Below, in pieces: positions 8,376-18,668 of a DNA stretch of 36,559 nt. Positions within the stretch are counted from its first letter, which is position 1. Every line of letters starts with the position of its first letter. The notes below the pieces were generated by a model. The model was not told the DNA's origin, ran no database searches, and saw only the letters and a list, made by a program, of their open reading frames with translations. The position numbers were made by a program, and so were the translations under genes. The DNA is from Halobacteriales archaeon QH_7_65_31 (lineage in GTDB: Archaea; Halobacteriota; Halobacteria; Halobacteriales; Haloarculaceae): positions 1 to 36,559 of the forward strand of contig PXQU01000007.1 of the NCBI GenBank assembly GCA_003021785.1, given 5' to 3'.

Positions 8376-8585
8376 CTACGCGTCGTCGGTCTCGGCGGCG
8401 TACGGATTCGCCTCGGCGTACGGGTTCTCGCGCGTCTGTGGCGGGTGCTGGACGCGGACGTACGGCGGGTCGTCGATGTACTCCACGAGCGAGGTCGTGC
8501 CGACGAAGTCGCCCGGGGATTTCCGGAGCGCGATGTACTGTCGCCCGGCGTCGACGGTGCAGTCACCGCCAACGGATCGTGTCGC
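8376..8585 (-). CDS. Start-less open frame, 69 codons, in frame after the TAG of the upstream gene
   Basis: Minus strand. Directly after the TAG stop of the saccharopine-dehydrogenase-like gene (8586-8588), the same reading frame stays open for 69 sense codons and ends at TAG 8376-8378. Its codons show strong haloarchaeal third-position G/C bias after the first eight. The peptide looks like a real acidic small protein (for example GRQYIALRKSPGDFVGTTSL, then an ENPYAEANPYA tail with a repeated NPYA motif). No ATG is present. The only in-frame GTG, at 8486, would give 36 residues. It could be a small gene with a cryptic start, a readthrough tail, or the remnant of a gene that lost its 5' end. 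No function recognised. Confidence 0.4.
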   Translation of the reverse strand, partial: ATRSVGGDCTVDAGRQYIALRKSPGDFVGTTSLVEYIDDPPYVRVQHPPQTRENPYAEANPYAAETDDA

Positions 8586-9845
8586 CTACGCCGTCGACCG
8601 CCCGACGGTCGCGGTGAATCCGATGGATCGGAGCCGCTCGGCGAGCGGGAGTCCGATTCCCGAGGCCGGTGTCAGGACACCGCCAGCGAGCGGCGAATCG
8701 ATCTCGCCGCGCAGGAGACAGATGCCCGCCTCACCGAGCATCCGCGCGGTCGCGCCGTAGCCCGGGTCCCGATCCGCGCCGAACTCGGCCTCGACGGTGA
8801 ACGGCCCGTCGGTCGACAGCCCGCGTCCAAGGAGACGAACGGTGAAATGCCCGTTCGCGAGCTGTGCATCGCTCGGTCCCGATCCGGGATCGGGAAACGC
8901 GAACCGGCGGAGTCCGTCGCGGATCGAATCGACCGACATCGCTGCCGTGAACAGCCGGAGGCCGCCGGCGATCGCTGTCGCGCGAACGCCGCCGCCGAGA
9001 CCCCGTCCGGTCGGGATGCGCTCCGTACAGCGGAACTCGCGGCCCCACGGGTATTCGAGCAGGGCGTTGCTCCGTCGGACAATACGTTCGTTCACCGGGG
9101 CCATCGGGGACGGACTCGTCCAGCTCGATCGCAACGCGTCCCGCCGTGGCCGGGACTGTGCACCCGGGTCGATGCCGGTCCGTTCACCGGGCGGGGCCAG
9201 CGAGTACGGGTTCTCCAGTGTTCGTCTGGCGACCGGATCGTTCGACACCGCGGCGAACAGCTCACCGAAGCTGGCCAGCGTGCCGCCGCTGACGCCGCCG
9301 CTGCTGGATTCGAGGTAGATGCGAACCGTCTCGCAGGGGGCGTCGAACTCCTCTGTCGCGAACGACTGGACGAGCAGCGTCCCGATGTCCGCGGGCACGG
9401 AGTCGAACCCGCAGCTGTGGACGATACGCGTGTCGCGCTCGACGGCTCGCTCGTGGAATCTGTCGATGCTCTCTCGGATCCAGTTCACCTCGCCCGTCAG
9501 GTCACAGTAGTCGGTCTCGGTGTCGAGACAGGCCTCGACAAGCGGTGTCCCGTACGTCGTGTACGGCCCGACGGTCGTACAGATCACGCGCGTCTGTCGC
9601 GTCATCGCTCGGAGCGTCTCCGGCTCCGTCGCGTCGGCGATCACCGCGGGAAGCTCGCTCCAGTCGTCGCTCTGCCCCACGAGTTCGGATTCGACCGTAT
9701 CGAGTCGCTCGCGGCTTCGACCGCCGAGCGCGAGCGACAGCTCCGCCGGCGAGTACCGATCGGTGAGATACTCGGCGACGAGCCGTCCGGCGACGCCGGT
9801 CGCGCCCCAGACGACGATGTCGTACCGTCGCTGTGTGTCGTTCAT
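8586..9845 (-). CDS. Saccharopine dehydrogenase NADP-binding domain protein (trans-acting enoyl reductase-like)
   Basis: The protein has 419 residues, with ATG at 9845 (MNDTQRRYDIVVWGATGVAG). An N-terminal Rossmann motif VVWGATGVAGRL spans roughly residues 11-22. It is followed by GGRSRERL and by the family segment TVGPYTTYGTPLVEACLDT near 97-115. CDLTGEVNW follows, then HSCGFDSVPADIG near 145. These are diagnostic for the COG3268 family, which includes mycobacterial trans-acting enoyl reductase. The family usually reduces a lipid or polyprenoid double bond. A substrate here is not evident. A TATA-like TGTTACC lies at 9870-9879 on the minus strand. It is divergent from katG, 153 bases between starts. 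Confidence 0.82.
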   Translation of the reverse strand: MNDTQRRYDIVVWGATGVAGRLVAEYLTDRYSPAELSLALGGRSRERLDTVESELVGQSDDWSELPAVIADATEPETLRAMTRQTRVICTTVGPYTTYGTPLVEACLDTETDYCDLTGEVNWIRESIDRFHERAVERDTRIVHSCGFDSVPADIGTLLVQSFATEEFDAPCETVRIYLESSSGGVSGGTLASFGELFAAVSNDPVARRTLENPYSLAPPGERTGIDPGAQSRPRRDALRSSWTSPSPMAPVNERIVRRSNALLEYPWGREFRCTERIPTGRGLGGGVRATAIAGGLRLFTAAMSVDSIRDGLRRFAFPDPGSGPSDAQLANGHFTVRLLGRGLSTDGPFTVEAEFGADRDPGYGATARMLGEAGICLLRGEIDSPLAGGVLTPASGIGLPLAERLRSIGFTATVGRSTA

Positions 9846-9875
9846 CGACCGGTCGTTCGGTCCCCAGACTGGTAA

Positions 9876-12134
<2,259 letters not shown>

Positions 12135-12141
12135 CGACCGG

Positions 12142-12516
12142 TCAGGCTCCGTCTCGTCGAATCAGTACGACCAGCACGGCGATCAGACCAACCTGTATCG
12201 CCTTATCGACGTAGCCGAGCGTCGAGAAGTCCGGGGCGTTGACGACGTACCACGCCACGATCTGCCCGAGCGTCCACAGCGCGCCGAGCGCGTACAGCGG
12301 GCGACGCGACACGTCGATATCGAGCGCGAGCACGCCGGCCCCGCCGACGAAGCCGATCGCGGCGACGACGAAGCTGATTCCGAGTCCGGACGGCACGAAC
12401 AGCGCGCCCAGATACAGATGCAACACCCCGGTCGCGAGCGCGAGCGCGATACCGAGCCAGTGGAGCGAACTCAGCGACGTCGAAGCGGTGGGTCCGGTCG
12501 TCTGTCGTGTTCCCAT
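12142..12516 (-). CDS. Four-helix haloarchaeal membrane protein
   Basis: The protein has 124 residues from ATG 12516. Four hydrophobic segments lie at about 19-38, 43-65, 74-92 and 104-119. A short polar Thr/Ser-rich N-terminus precedes them. It resembles small conserved haloarchaeal membrane proteins of unknown function. The space before its start is only 27 bases to the end of the glycosyltransferase gene on the same strand, so the two may be co-transcribed. No catalytic residues recognised. Confidence 0.78.
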   Translation of the reverse strand: MGTRQTTGPTASTSLSSLHWLGIALALATGVLHLYLGALFVPSGLGISFVVAAIGFVGGAGVLALDIDVSRRPLYALGALWTLGQIVAWYVVNAPDFSTLGYVDKAIQVGLIAVLVVLIRRDGA

Positions 12517-12543
12517 ACACCATGCATGGAGGTGGCACGACTT

Positions 12544-13650
12544 CTACCTGATGATGGCCGAGACGTGTCGCCGAACGGCCGTCGCGAACCGGTCGGTAGT
12601 GAACCGATCGCGCGCGAGGAACGGTCGGAGGTCGGTGTCGAGTGCAGTCGCGATCGCGTCGACGGCTCCGGTGACACCGTGGAACAGGAGTCGGTCGTCG
12701 CCGTCGAGCACGTCGACCTGTCCGCCCTCGTTGGGCGCGAACGGGACCATCCCGGCGGCGACGTACTCGGCGACGGCCATGCCGAAATGCTCGGTCGGCT
12801 TCATGTTGAGCCCGTATCGGTAGCGGCCGAGCAGCGTCTCGACGCGCTCGCGGGAGGCGTCGGTTTCGAGACGGACGGTGTCACGCTGTGCGGCCGCCGT
12901 CTCGACCTGTCGGACGTACTCGCGGTACGCGGCGGGAGCGGAGCCGACGACGTGACAGCGGAGCGCGTGGCCGCGCTCGTTGAGCCGGTCGATTACGTCG
13001 ATCGCATCGAGAACGCGTTTGTCGGGCGCGATGCGTCCGAGCACGAGGACGACCGGCTCGCGATCGGCCCACGCCCGACCGTCGATGGGGTCGACCGGTG
13101 GGTGACACACCGTCGGGCGAACCCCGTAGAGATCCGCGGTCACGTCTGCGGTCCACGCCGAGTTCGCCAGCAGTCGCGTCCGATCGCGGAGCTGGCTCCG
13201 GGTCGGCGCGGCGAGTCGCGACCAGACCCCGTCGAGCCGACCGGCGTCCGTGGTCTCGGTTCGATGGCCGTGGAACTGCGGGAAGTGGACGTACTGCACC
13301 GACGGGCCCGGGAGGGCGATCTCGTTCGCCGTGCTGACGACGGCGTCGAACTCGTCGAGCCGCCGGCGGAGATACGCCCGCAGCGCGACCGACCGCGCGG
13401 GAAGCTGTGGACCGACGTACGGCGCGATCAGGTTCAGCCCGGCCGCGAGCGGGCGGTTCGCCGGCGGTGTCGCGACCGAGGCGTCGAAGGGAATATCGAA
13501 CTTCGCAGCCACGCGCTCGGGAGCCGTCTCCGACAGCGTCACGAGCGTCACCTCGTGGCTACCGCTGAGTGCGGCACAGACACGGAGACACACCATGTCT
13601 GCGCCGCCCTCGAAGTCGAGGGTGTTGTGAAACACCGCGATCTTGGCCAT
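12544..13650 (-). CDS. Glycosyltransferase family 4 (GT-B fold)
   Basis: The protein has 368 residues and looks cytosolic. The N-terminal acceptor domain starts AKIAVFHNTLDFEGGADMV, with the glycine-rich acceptor loop. The donor domain begins near 197 (PVVLVLGRIAPDKR), with the phosphate-binding Arg-206 and Lys-211. The retaining GT4 E-x7-E motif is EHFGMAVAE, Glu-287 and Glu-295. Donor and acceptor are unknown. It is divergent from the six-gene operon starting at 13730, with only 79 bases between starts, so they probably share control. I infer it adds sugar to a product of that operon. An independent surface-glycan role is the alternative. ATG at 13650. Confidence 0.85.
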   Translation of the reverse strand: MAKIAVFHNTLDFEGGADMVCLRVCAALSGSHEVTLVTLSETAPERVAAKFDIPFDASVATPPANRPLAAGLNLIAPYVGPQLPARSVALRAYLRRRLDEFDAVVSTANEIALPGPSVQYVHFPQFHGHRTETTDAGRLDGVWSRLAAPTRSQLRDRTRLLANSAWTADVTADLYGVRPTVCHPPVDPIDGRAWADREPVVLVLGRIAPDKRVLDAIDVIDRLNERGHALRCHVVGSAPAAYREYVRQVETAAAQRDTVRLETDASRERVETLLGRYRYGLNMKPTEHFGMAVAEYVAAGMVPFAPNEGGQVDVLDGDDRLLFHGVTGAVDAIATALDTDLRPFLARDRFTTDRFATAVRRHVSAIIR

Positions 13651-13698
13651 ACTCGCCGTGGGGACGGGACCGGCTTGAACCCTGCCGGCGGCGATAAC

Positions 13699-13704
13699 GT
13701 ATTA
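13699..13704 (+). promoter_or_regulatory. TATA-like box of the 13730-19480 operon
   Basis: GTATTA within ATAACGTATTAG, about 28 bases before the GTG at 13730. For the divergent glycosyltransferase a weak minus-strand GGTTCAAG lies at 13674-13681. Confidence 0.5.
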
Positions 13705-13729
13705 GTGAACACGCCCGTACGCCGAGGCA

Positions 13730-15670
13730 GTGAACTGCTTGGTGGTGGGGGCCGGCAGCGTCGCGAGGGAGTACGCTGCCGGGGTCGGTTCGTCGAGGCT
13801 CTGTATCACCGGCGTCTGTGATCTCGACCGCGAGCGGGCGAGGGAGCTGGCGACCGACCACGACGCGACGGCGTACACCGCACTCGACGAGCTGCTCGCC
13901 GCGGAGTCCGCACCGCTCGTTCTCAATCTCACGGGACACGAGGCGCACGCGGCGGTGACGCGCGCCTGTCTCTCGGCCGATCGCCACGTCTTCTCGGAGA
14001 AGCCGCTGGCGATGAATCCCGAGACGGCCGACGAGCTCGTCGCGCTCGCGGAACGCCGCGGGCTCGCGCTCGGCTGTGCGCCCGCGAACCCGACCGGCGA
14101 CGCACAGCGACACGCGCGACGACTGCTCGCCGACGGGCGACTCGGTGACGTGCAGTTCGTCACCGCGACCGCGAACGTCGGTCGCGTCGACGAGTGGCAC
14201 AATCGCCCGGCGTCGTTTCTCCGCGTCGGCCCGCTGTACGACGGCGCGGTGTATCCGCTGACGCTGCTCGTCGCGTGGTTCGGGCGCGTCGAGCGCGTCC
14301 GGCGGGCGGATCGCCTCTCGCTGTGGCCCGCCGAGACCGACCACAGCGACGAGCACACCGACGCGCCACACGTCGAGGCGACGCTGGCGTTCGTCGACGG
14401 GCCGGCGGTCGCGCTCCGGACCAGCTTCTACGTCGACCACCGGAGCCGCGAGTTCTACGGGCTGGAGTGTCACGGCGACGACGGCACGCTGTATCTGGAC
14501 GACACCGGGGCGCTCGCGGCGACTGAATCTGCCGTCACCGTCAGGGGTGGCGATCGCGAGCCGACGACTGCCCCGCACCCGGTTCCGTCCCGCGAGCAGT
14601 CCCGGCTCGAAGCGGTCGAGCGGCTCGCCGACGCGATCCGCCGGGACGCGCCGGATCGGACGACCGCCCGGCGCGGAGCACACGTCGTCGCCGTCTGTGC
14701 CGCGATCGAGCAGGCCGCCGAATCGGGGGGATCGGTCGCGGTCGCGAGCGACGCGCCGACGGGGACCCGTCCGAGGCGGGACTGGCGACCGGACTCGGAG
14801 CGGAACGGCGCGACGCTCCATCTCCCGCCGATCGGATTCGGCTGTTCGCGCTACCGGGACGGCGACTACGTCACGCCGGCGCTCGGGGCGGCGATCGACG
14901 CCGGCTACCGGCTGTTCGACACCGCAGAGCTGTACGGCAACGAGTGGCGACTCGGCGACCTGCTCGCTGGGTCCGGCGGTCCCGACCGCGAGACCGTCTT
15001 TCTGCTCGGGAAGCCGTGGCGCACGAACCACGGTCCGGGTCGTCTCGAACGGGCGTGTCGCGGCTCACTCACCGAGCTGGGTATCGAGGCGTTCGACTGC
15101 TACGCGCTGCACTGGCCCGGCGCGTGGGAGCACACGAGCCGGCTCCGTCGGCTCTCCGAACGGCCCGTCACCGAGCAGGAGCGGCTGACGTTCCCGACGG
15201 ACGAGAGCGGGGAGCCGACCCAAGCGGAGCACACGCTGGTGGAGACGTGGCGACGCATGGAGGCGCTCGTCGATGCGGGTCTCACCCGGACGCTCGGCGT
15301 CTGTAACGTGACACTGCCGCAGCTGGCCTCGCTGGTCGATCGGGCGCGGATCCCCCCGGCGCTCGTGCAGGTCGAGTCGCATCCGGGCGAGCCGCGAACG
15401 GCGCTGGTTCGGTGGTGTCACGACCGCGGGATCCGGGTCGTCGCCCACTCGCCGCTACCGGGCGCGCTCCGCGATGATCCCGTCGTCGGCTCGATCGCGC
15501 GGCGTCACGACCTCACTCCGACGGCGGTGCTGCTCGCGTGGCAGGTCCAGCGCGGTGTCGTTCCGATCCCGACGACGACCGATCGCGAGCACGTCGTCGA
15601 GAACCTCGCCGCCGCCCGTCACCGGCTCGACGAGGCGGCGATGGAACAGCTCAGCGGGTTGGGCCAGTGA
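13730..15670 (+). CDS. Gfo/Idh/MocA oxidoreductase fused to an aldo/keto reductase
   Basis: The protein has 646 residues and a GTG start at 13730, fixed by the TATA-like box and by the dinucleotide motif LVVGAGSVAREY at residues 4-15. Residues 1-340 are a Gfo/Idh/MocA dehydrogenase with the EKP motif at 90-92 (FSEKPLAMNPETADEL). Residues 365-646 are an aldo/keto reductase with a complete catalytic tetrad: Asp-397 and Tyr-402 (FDTAELYGNEW), Lys-428 (LLGKPW) and His-461 (LHWPGAW). The C-terminal NADPH-binding part includes PIPTTT near 617. The linker near 340-362 is polar and Arg-rich. Both domains normally act on sugar-like or ketone substrates, so one protein may do sequential redox steps. 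It is first in an operon joined by a GTGA overlap. Confidence 0.88.
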   Translation: MNCLVVGAGSVAREYAAGVGSSRLCITGVCDLDRERARELATDHDATAYTALDELLAAESAPLVLNLTGHEAHAAVTRACLSADRHVFSEKPLAMNPETADELVALAERRGLALGCAPANPTGDAQRHARRLLADGRLGDVQFVTATANVGRVDEWHNRPASFLRVGPLYDGAVYPLTLLVAWFGRVERVRRADRLSLWPAETDHSDEHTDAPHVEATLAFVDGPAVALRTSFYVDHRSREFYGLECHGDDGTLYLDDTGALAATESAVTVRGGDREPTTAPHPVPSREQSRLEAVERLADAIRRDAPDRTTARRGAHVVAVCAAIEQAAESGGSVAVASDAPTGTRPRRDWRPDSERNGATLHLPPIGFGCSRYRDGDYVTPALGAAIDAGYRLFDTAELYGNEWRLGDLLAGSGGPDRETVFLLGKPWRTNHGPGRLERACRGSLTELGIEAFDCYALHWPGAWEHTSRLRRLSERPVTEQERLTFPTDESGEPTQAEHTLVETWRRMEALVDAGLTRTLGVCNVTLPQLASLVDRARIPPALVQVESHPGEPRTALVRWCHDRGIRVVAHSPLPGALRDDPVVGSIARRHDLTPTAVLLAWQVQRGVVPIPTTTDREHVVENLAAARHRLDEAAMEQLSGLGQ

Positions 15671-16479
15671 CGACAGTTCCGTCGGCGCTGCGTCGCCGCT
15701 GGTGGGGCGTCGTCGCGGCGGTGAGTATCGCGGCCGGGCTGGTCGTCCTCGCGCTCGCACGCCGATTCGCGCCGGCAGTGGCCGGACGCTGGCTCGCCGG
15801 AACGGCGCTCCCGCTTGGCTTTCTCGCGTGGACGCTCCGGCGCTCGCTGAGCGACAACCGACCGCCGGCGGACGCGTCGGAGTCGGGCGTCTATCCGGCG
15901 CTCGGCGTCGCGAACGGTATCACCCTCCTCCGAGGAGGACTGTACGCCGGACTCGGGGGGTTCCTGCTCGTCGTCCCACCGGCTGGGAGCGCGTGGCGAT
16001 GGGTTCCCGCCGTCGCGTACGGGGCCGGGATCGGACTCGACTGGGTGGACGGCGCGATCGCGCGGGCCGTGCGCCGACCGACCCGGCTGGGCGAGCGGCT
16101 CGATCTCGCGTTCGATACGATGGGGTTTCTGCTCGCCCCGGTCATCGGTGTCGTCTGGGGGGCGCTCCCGGTCTGGTATCTGTCGGTCTCGGCGGCTCGG
16201 TATCTGTTCAAGCTCGGCTGTTGGCTCCGCGAGCGCAGGGGGTTGCCAGTAGGCGAGCTTCCCGACAGCCGCGTCCGGCGACCGCTGGCGGCGCTCCAGA
16301 TGCTCGCGATCGCGGTCGCGCTCGTTCCGGTCGTCCCGGCGAGCGTCTCGTGGCCGCTCGCCACCGTCGCGATGGTTCCGACGCTCTTGGTGTTTCTCCG
16401 CGATTACCAATCGGTCACCGGGCGACAGGGCCGAGAAAACTCTAAGGAGCGTACGCCCGTAACCGGGATGGATGAGTGA
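15667..16479 (+). CDS. CDP-alcohol phosphatidyltransferase family membrane enzyme
   Basis: The protein has 270 residues. GTG at 15667 overlaps the preceding stop (GTGA). Two hydrophobic segments near 13-30 and 42-57 precede the catalytic domain. The family signature is complete at 128-150: Asp-128, Gly-129, Ala-132, Arg-133, Gly-142, Asp-146 and Asp-150. Four or five membrane segments follow or flank it, and a polar tail ends at MDE. It couples a CDP-activated compound to an alcohol at the membrane. Its position among GTP-cyclohydrolase and pterin-synthase genes is unusual. I infer that it may attach a product of this operon to lipid, or make a phosphodiester intermediate. A plain phospholipid synthase remains possible. 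Confidence 0.82.
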   Translation: MTTVPSALRRRWWGVVAAVSIAAGLVVLALARRFAPAVAGRWLAGTALPLGFLAWTLRRSLSDNRPPADASESGVYPALGVANGITLLRGGLYAGLGGFLLVVPPAGSAWRWVPAVAYGAGIGLDWVDGAIARAVRRPTRLGERLDLAFDTMGFLLAPVIGVVWGALPVWYLSVSAARYLFKLGCWLRERRGLPVGELPDSRVRRPLAALQMLAIAVALVPVVPASVSWPLATVAMVPTLLVFLRDYQSVTGRQGRENSKERTPVTGMDE

Positions 16480-17257
16480 CGTGTCACACGACGGCGTCCG
16501 AATGGTTGCGCTCCAGATCGACGATTACGGACCGTGGACGACTACGCCGGAGCCGCGACGTGAGACGGACCTGCAGGCGCTCCAGTCGCGGCTGTTCGCG
16601 ACCGTCGCGGACTTCTTCACCCAGTTCGACGGCTACGCGTTCGCCGACCGCTACGACAACATGATCGGCGTCGCGAACGAATCCGATCCGACCGCCTTCG
16701 AGCGGCTCCAGACGCAGATCGAGAATCAGTACCCCGTGACCGTGAGCGTCGGCGTCGGCACTGCGGAGACGCCGCGGCGGGCGCTCGAAGCGGCCAACAG
16801 CGTGCTCCAGCGGGCGGGGAGCGCACAGGACGCCGACCGGACGGCGGTGCTCGATCACCGCACCGTCGGGGATGCGGTTCCGGGGGCCGTGACGGTCGCG
16901 CATTTCGACGTGGTCGACGCGACGGGGACGCTGACGGATCAGGTCTCGTCCGCAGAGGCGGGCCACACGATCCGTCGTGCGGCGCTCGATCTCCGCGAGC
17001 AGCTGTGGGAGCGGTACGACGCCGTCACGCAGTTCGTCGGCGGCGACAACGTGATCGCCGTCTGTCCGTCGCTGACGCCGTCGACGCTCGGCGAGATCAA
17101 CGACCACGTCCGCGAGTCGACCGGCGTCGAGCTACAGGTCGGACTCGGTCGCGGCCCGACCGCCCACGCGGCCGGCGACGACGCGAAACACGCGCTGGAG
17201 CACTGCCGAGCGACGGGCGAGCGCATCCACGCGGCGTTCGGTCTCGTCGAACGATGA
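16472..17257 (+). CDS. arfA: GTP cyclohydrolase III (GTP cyclohydrolase IIa)
   Basis: The protein has 261 residues. This archaeal enzyme opens GTP to a formamidopyrimidine nucleotide (FAPy), the entry to riboflavin and coenzyme F420 in archaea. The fold is two palm-like halves. MVALQIDDYGPWT starts the first, with FADRYDNMIGVANE at 58-70 and VSVGVGTAETPRRALEAAN as the glycine loop. The second half repeats the pattern with FVGGDNVIAV near 188 and a VGLGRGPTAHAAG loop. ATG 16472 lies 8 bases inside the end of the upstream gene. A TATA-like CTCTAAGG near 16440 could give it an additional promoter. Its placement next to a pterin-synthase homologue is the notable context. Confidence 0.9.
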   Translation: MSDVSHDGVRMVALQIDDYGPWTTTPEPRRETDLQALQSRLFATVADFFTQFDGYAFADRYDNMIGVANESDPTAFERLQTQIENQYPVTVSVGVGTAETPRRALEAANSVLQRAGSAQDADRTAVLDHRTVGDAVPGAVTVAHFDVVDATGTLTDQVSSAEAGHTIRRAALDLREQLWERYDAVTQFVGGDNVIAVCPSLTPSTLGEINDHVRESTGVELQVGLGRGPTAHAAGDDAKHALEHCRATGERIHAAFGLVER

Positions 17258-18255
17258 GCGAGGCGCGTCGGCTCTACTTCACGAGTCCCTGCGAGATCGA
17301 CATCAGACGCGTCACGCTGGAGGAGCCGGAGCCGGAGGACGTCGTCGTCGAGACGGTCGAGTCCGGGATCAGCCCGGGCTCGGAGCTGCTCGTCTACCGA
17401 GGGGAGTTCCCGGAGGAGACGCCGGTCGACGCGACCATCGATTCGCTCTCGGGGAGCTTCGAGTATCCGCTTCCGTACGGCTACGCCGCGGTCGGGACGG
17501 TAGTCGATCTCGGGAGGGACGTGTCCGACGAGTGGCTCGGTCGCACCGTCTTCGCGTTCGAGCCGCACGCCGACCGGTTCGCGACGGCGGCGGAGTCGCT
17601 CGTTCCGCTCCGAGAGGGTATCGCGCCGACCGAGGCGACCCTGCTGCCGTCCGTGGAGACGGCGACGAACCTCGCGCTCGACGGGCAACCACGTGTCGGC
17701 GAGCGCGTCGTCGTCTTCGGGGCGGGGGTCGTCGGCCTGTGTACGGTCCACGTCCTCTCGCAGTTCCCGGTGGCCGAGCTGACCGTCGTCGAACCGGTGG
17801 CCGAGCGTAGGACGCTGGCCGAGCAGTTCGGCGCGGATCGAACCGTCACCCCCGAGACGATCGAGGACGGCGACGGGTCGACCGACGCGGATCTGGTGTA
17901 CGAGCTGTCCGGACGGCCCGCGACGCTCGACAGCGCCATCGAGGCGGTCGGCTACGACGGTCGCGTCGTCGTCGGCTCGTGGTACGGTCGCAAGCGCGCG
18001 CCGCTGGATCTCGGCGGCTCGTTCCATCGCGATCGGGTCACGCTCGAATCCAGTCAGGTGAGCACCATCGATCCCGCCTTGCGGGGACGCTGGGACCGCG
18101 AGCGCCGCTTCGACGTGGCGTTCGACCAGCTCCAGACGCTCGACACCGACCGACTGTGCGGCGAGACGTTCGCGTTCGACGCGGCGGCCGACGCCTACCG
18201 AACGCTCGACAGCGGGTCGACGGCGAGTCCACACGTCACCCTCTCGTATCAATGA
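17254..18255 (+). CDS. Medium-chain dehydrogenase/reductase (zinc-binding alcohol dehydrogenase-like)
   Basis: The protein has 333 residues from ATG 17254, overlapping arfA by ATGA. The N-terminal GroES-like domain includes VVVETVESGISPGSELLVYR, followed by PYGYAAVGTV. The Rossmann motif VVVFGAGVVGLCTVHV sits near residues 150-165. The Cys-rich structural-zinc loop of classical alcohol dehydrogenases is absent, and the usual GHE zinc-ligand segment reads YGYAAVG. Zinc use is therefore doubtful, although His in FAFEPHADRF is kept. The closest type I recognise is the BchC/sorbitol-dehydrogenase-like MDR group. It is probably a redox step in the operon's pathway. Substrate unknown. Confidence 0.83.
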   Translation: MSEARRLYFTSPCEIDIRRVTLEEPEPEDVVVETVESGISPGSELLVYRGEFPEETPVDATIDSLSGSFEYPLPYGYAAVGTVVDLGRDVSDEWLGRTVFAFEPHADRFATAAESLVPLREGIAPTEATLLPSVETATNLALDGQPRVGERVVVFGAGVVGLCTVHVLSQFPVAELTVVEPVAERRTLAEQFGADRTVTPETIEDGDGSTDADLVYELSGRPATLDSAIEAVGYDGRVVVGSWYGRKRAPLDLGGSFHRDRVTLESSQVSTIDPALRGRWDRERRFDVAFDQLQTLDTDRLCGETFAFDAAADAYRTLDSGSTASPHVTLSYQ

Positions 18256-18668
18256 CAGCGCCCGACACGACAGAGCCAACCGAACCGTACGCGCTCACCG
18301 TCCGTCGCGAGTTCGTCGCGCAGCATTTCCTCACCGTCCCCGACCCCGGACCGACGGAGGGATCACCGCACAGCCACGTCTTCACGGCCGAGGTGACCTT
18401 CGCCGGCCCGGCGCTGGACGAGTACGGCTATCTCGTCGACATCGACGCGGTCGAGACGCGACTCGACGCGCTCGAAGCGCGCTACCGCGACACGCTTCTC
18501 AACGACCTCCCCGAATTCGACGGGCAGAACCCGAGCGTCGAGCGGTTCGCCGAGGCGTTCGGCGACCGACTCGCGACGGCGCTCGAAGATCCGACGCCGA
18601 CCCGGCTCACGATCCGGCTGTGGGAGGACGATCTGGCGTGGGCGAGCCACGAGCGCCAGCTCCGATGA
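18252..18668 (+). CDS. 6-pyruvoyl-tetrahydropterin synthase family protein (COG0720), Glu variant
   Basis: The protein has 138 residues from ATG 18252 (ATGA overlap). The three zinc ligands are present: His-25 (VAQHFLTV), His-40 and His-42 (SPHSHVF). The family consensus has Cys-x3-His-Gly-His, with the Cys acting as general base. Here the residue at the Cys position is Glu-36 and the Gly is Ser. A Cys-to-Glu swap is known in the PTPS-III subgroup, which converts dihydroneopterin to 6-hydroxymethyl-dihydropterin. The downstream NPSVERFAEAF and the C-terminal LWEDD...SHE acid are kept. It is likely an active lyase on a pterin-like substrate, but different from QueD. Context with arfA suggests GTP-derived chemistry. 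Confidence 0.85.
   Translation: MTAPDTTEPTEPYALTVRREFVAQHFLTVPDPGPTEGSPHSHVFTAEVTFAGPALDEYGYLVDIDAVETRLDALEARYRDTLLNDLPEFDGQNPSVERFAEAFGDRLATALEDPTPTRLTIRLWEDDLAWASHERQLR

Noticed and set aside
8586..8588. TAG read as pyrrolysine, joining the saccharopine-dehydrogenase-like gene to the downstream open frame
   Set aside because: The enzyme ends at its natural family length before the TAG, no pylTSBCD genes are visible, and other genes in the window use TAG as an ordinary stop (for example the flavoprotein at 4912-4914 and nnr at 21817-21819).
13705..13729. Upstream GTG at 13705 as the start of the Gfo-AKR fusion
   Set aside because: It is 25 bases from the GTG at 13730 and so is in a different frame. 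It also lies within or next to the predicted TATA-like box.
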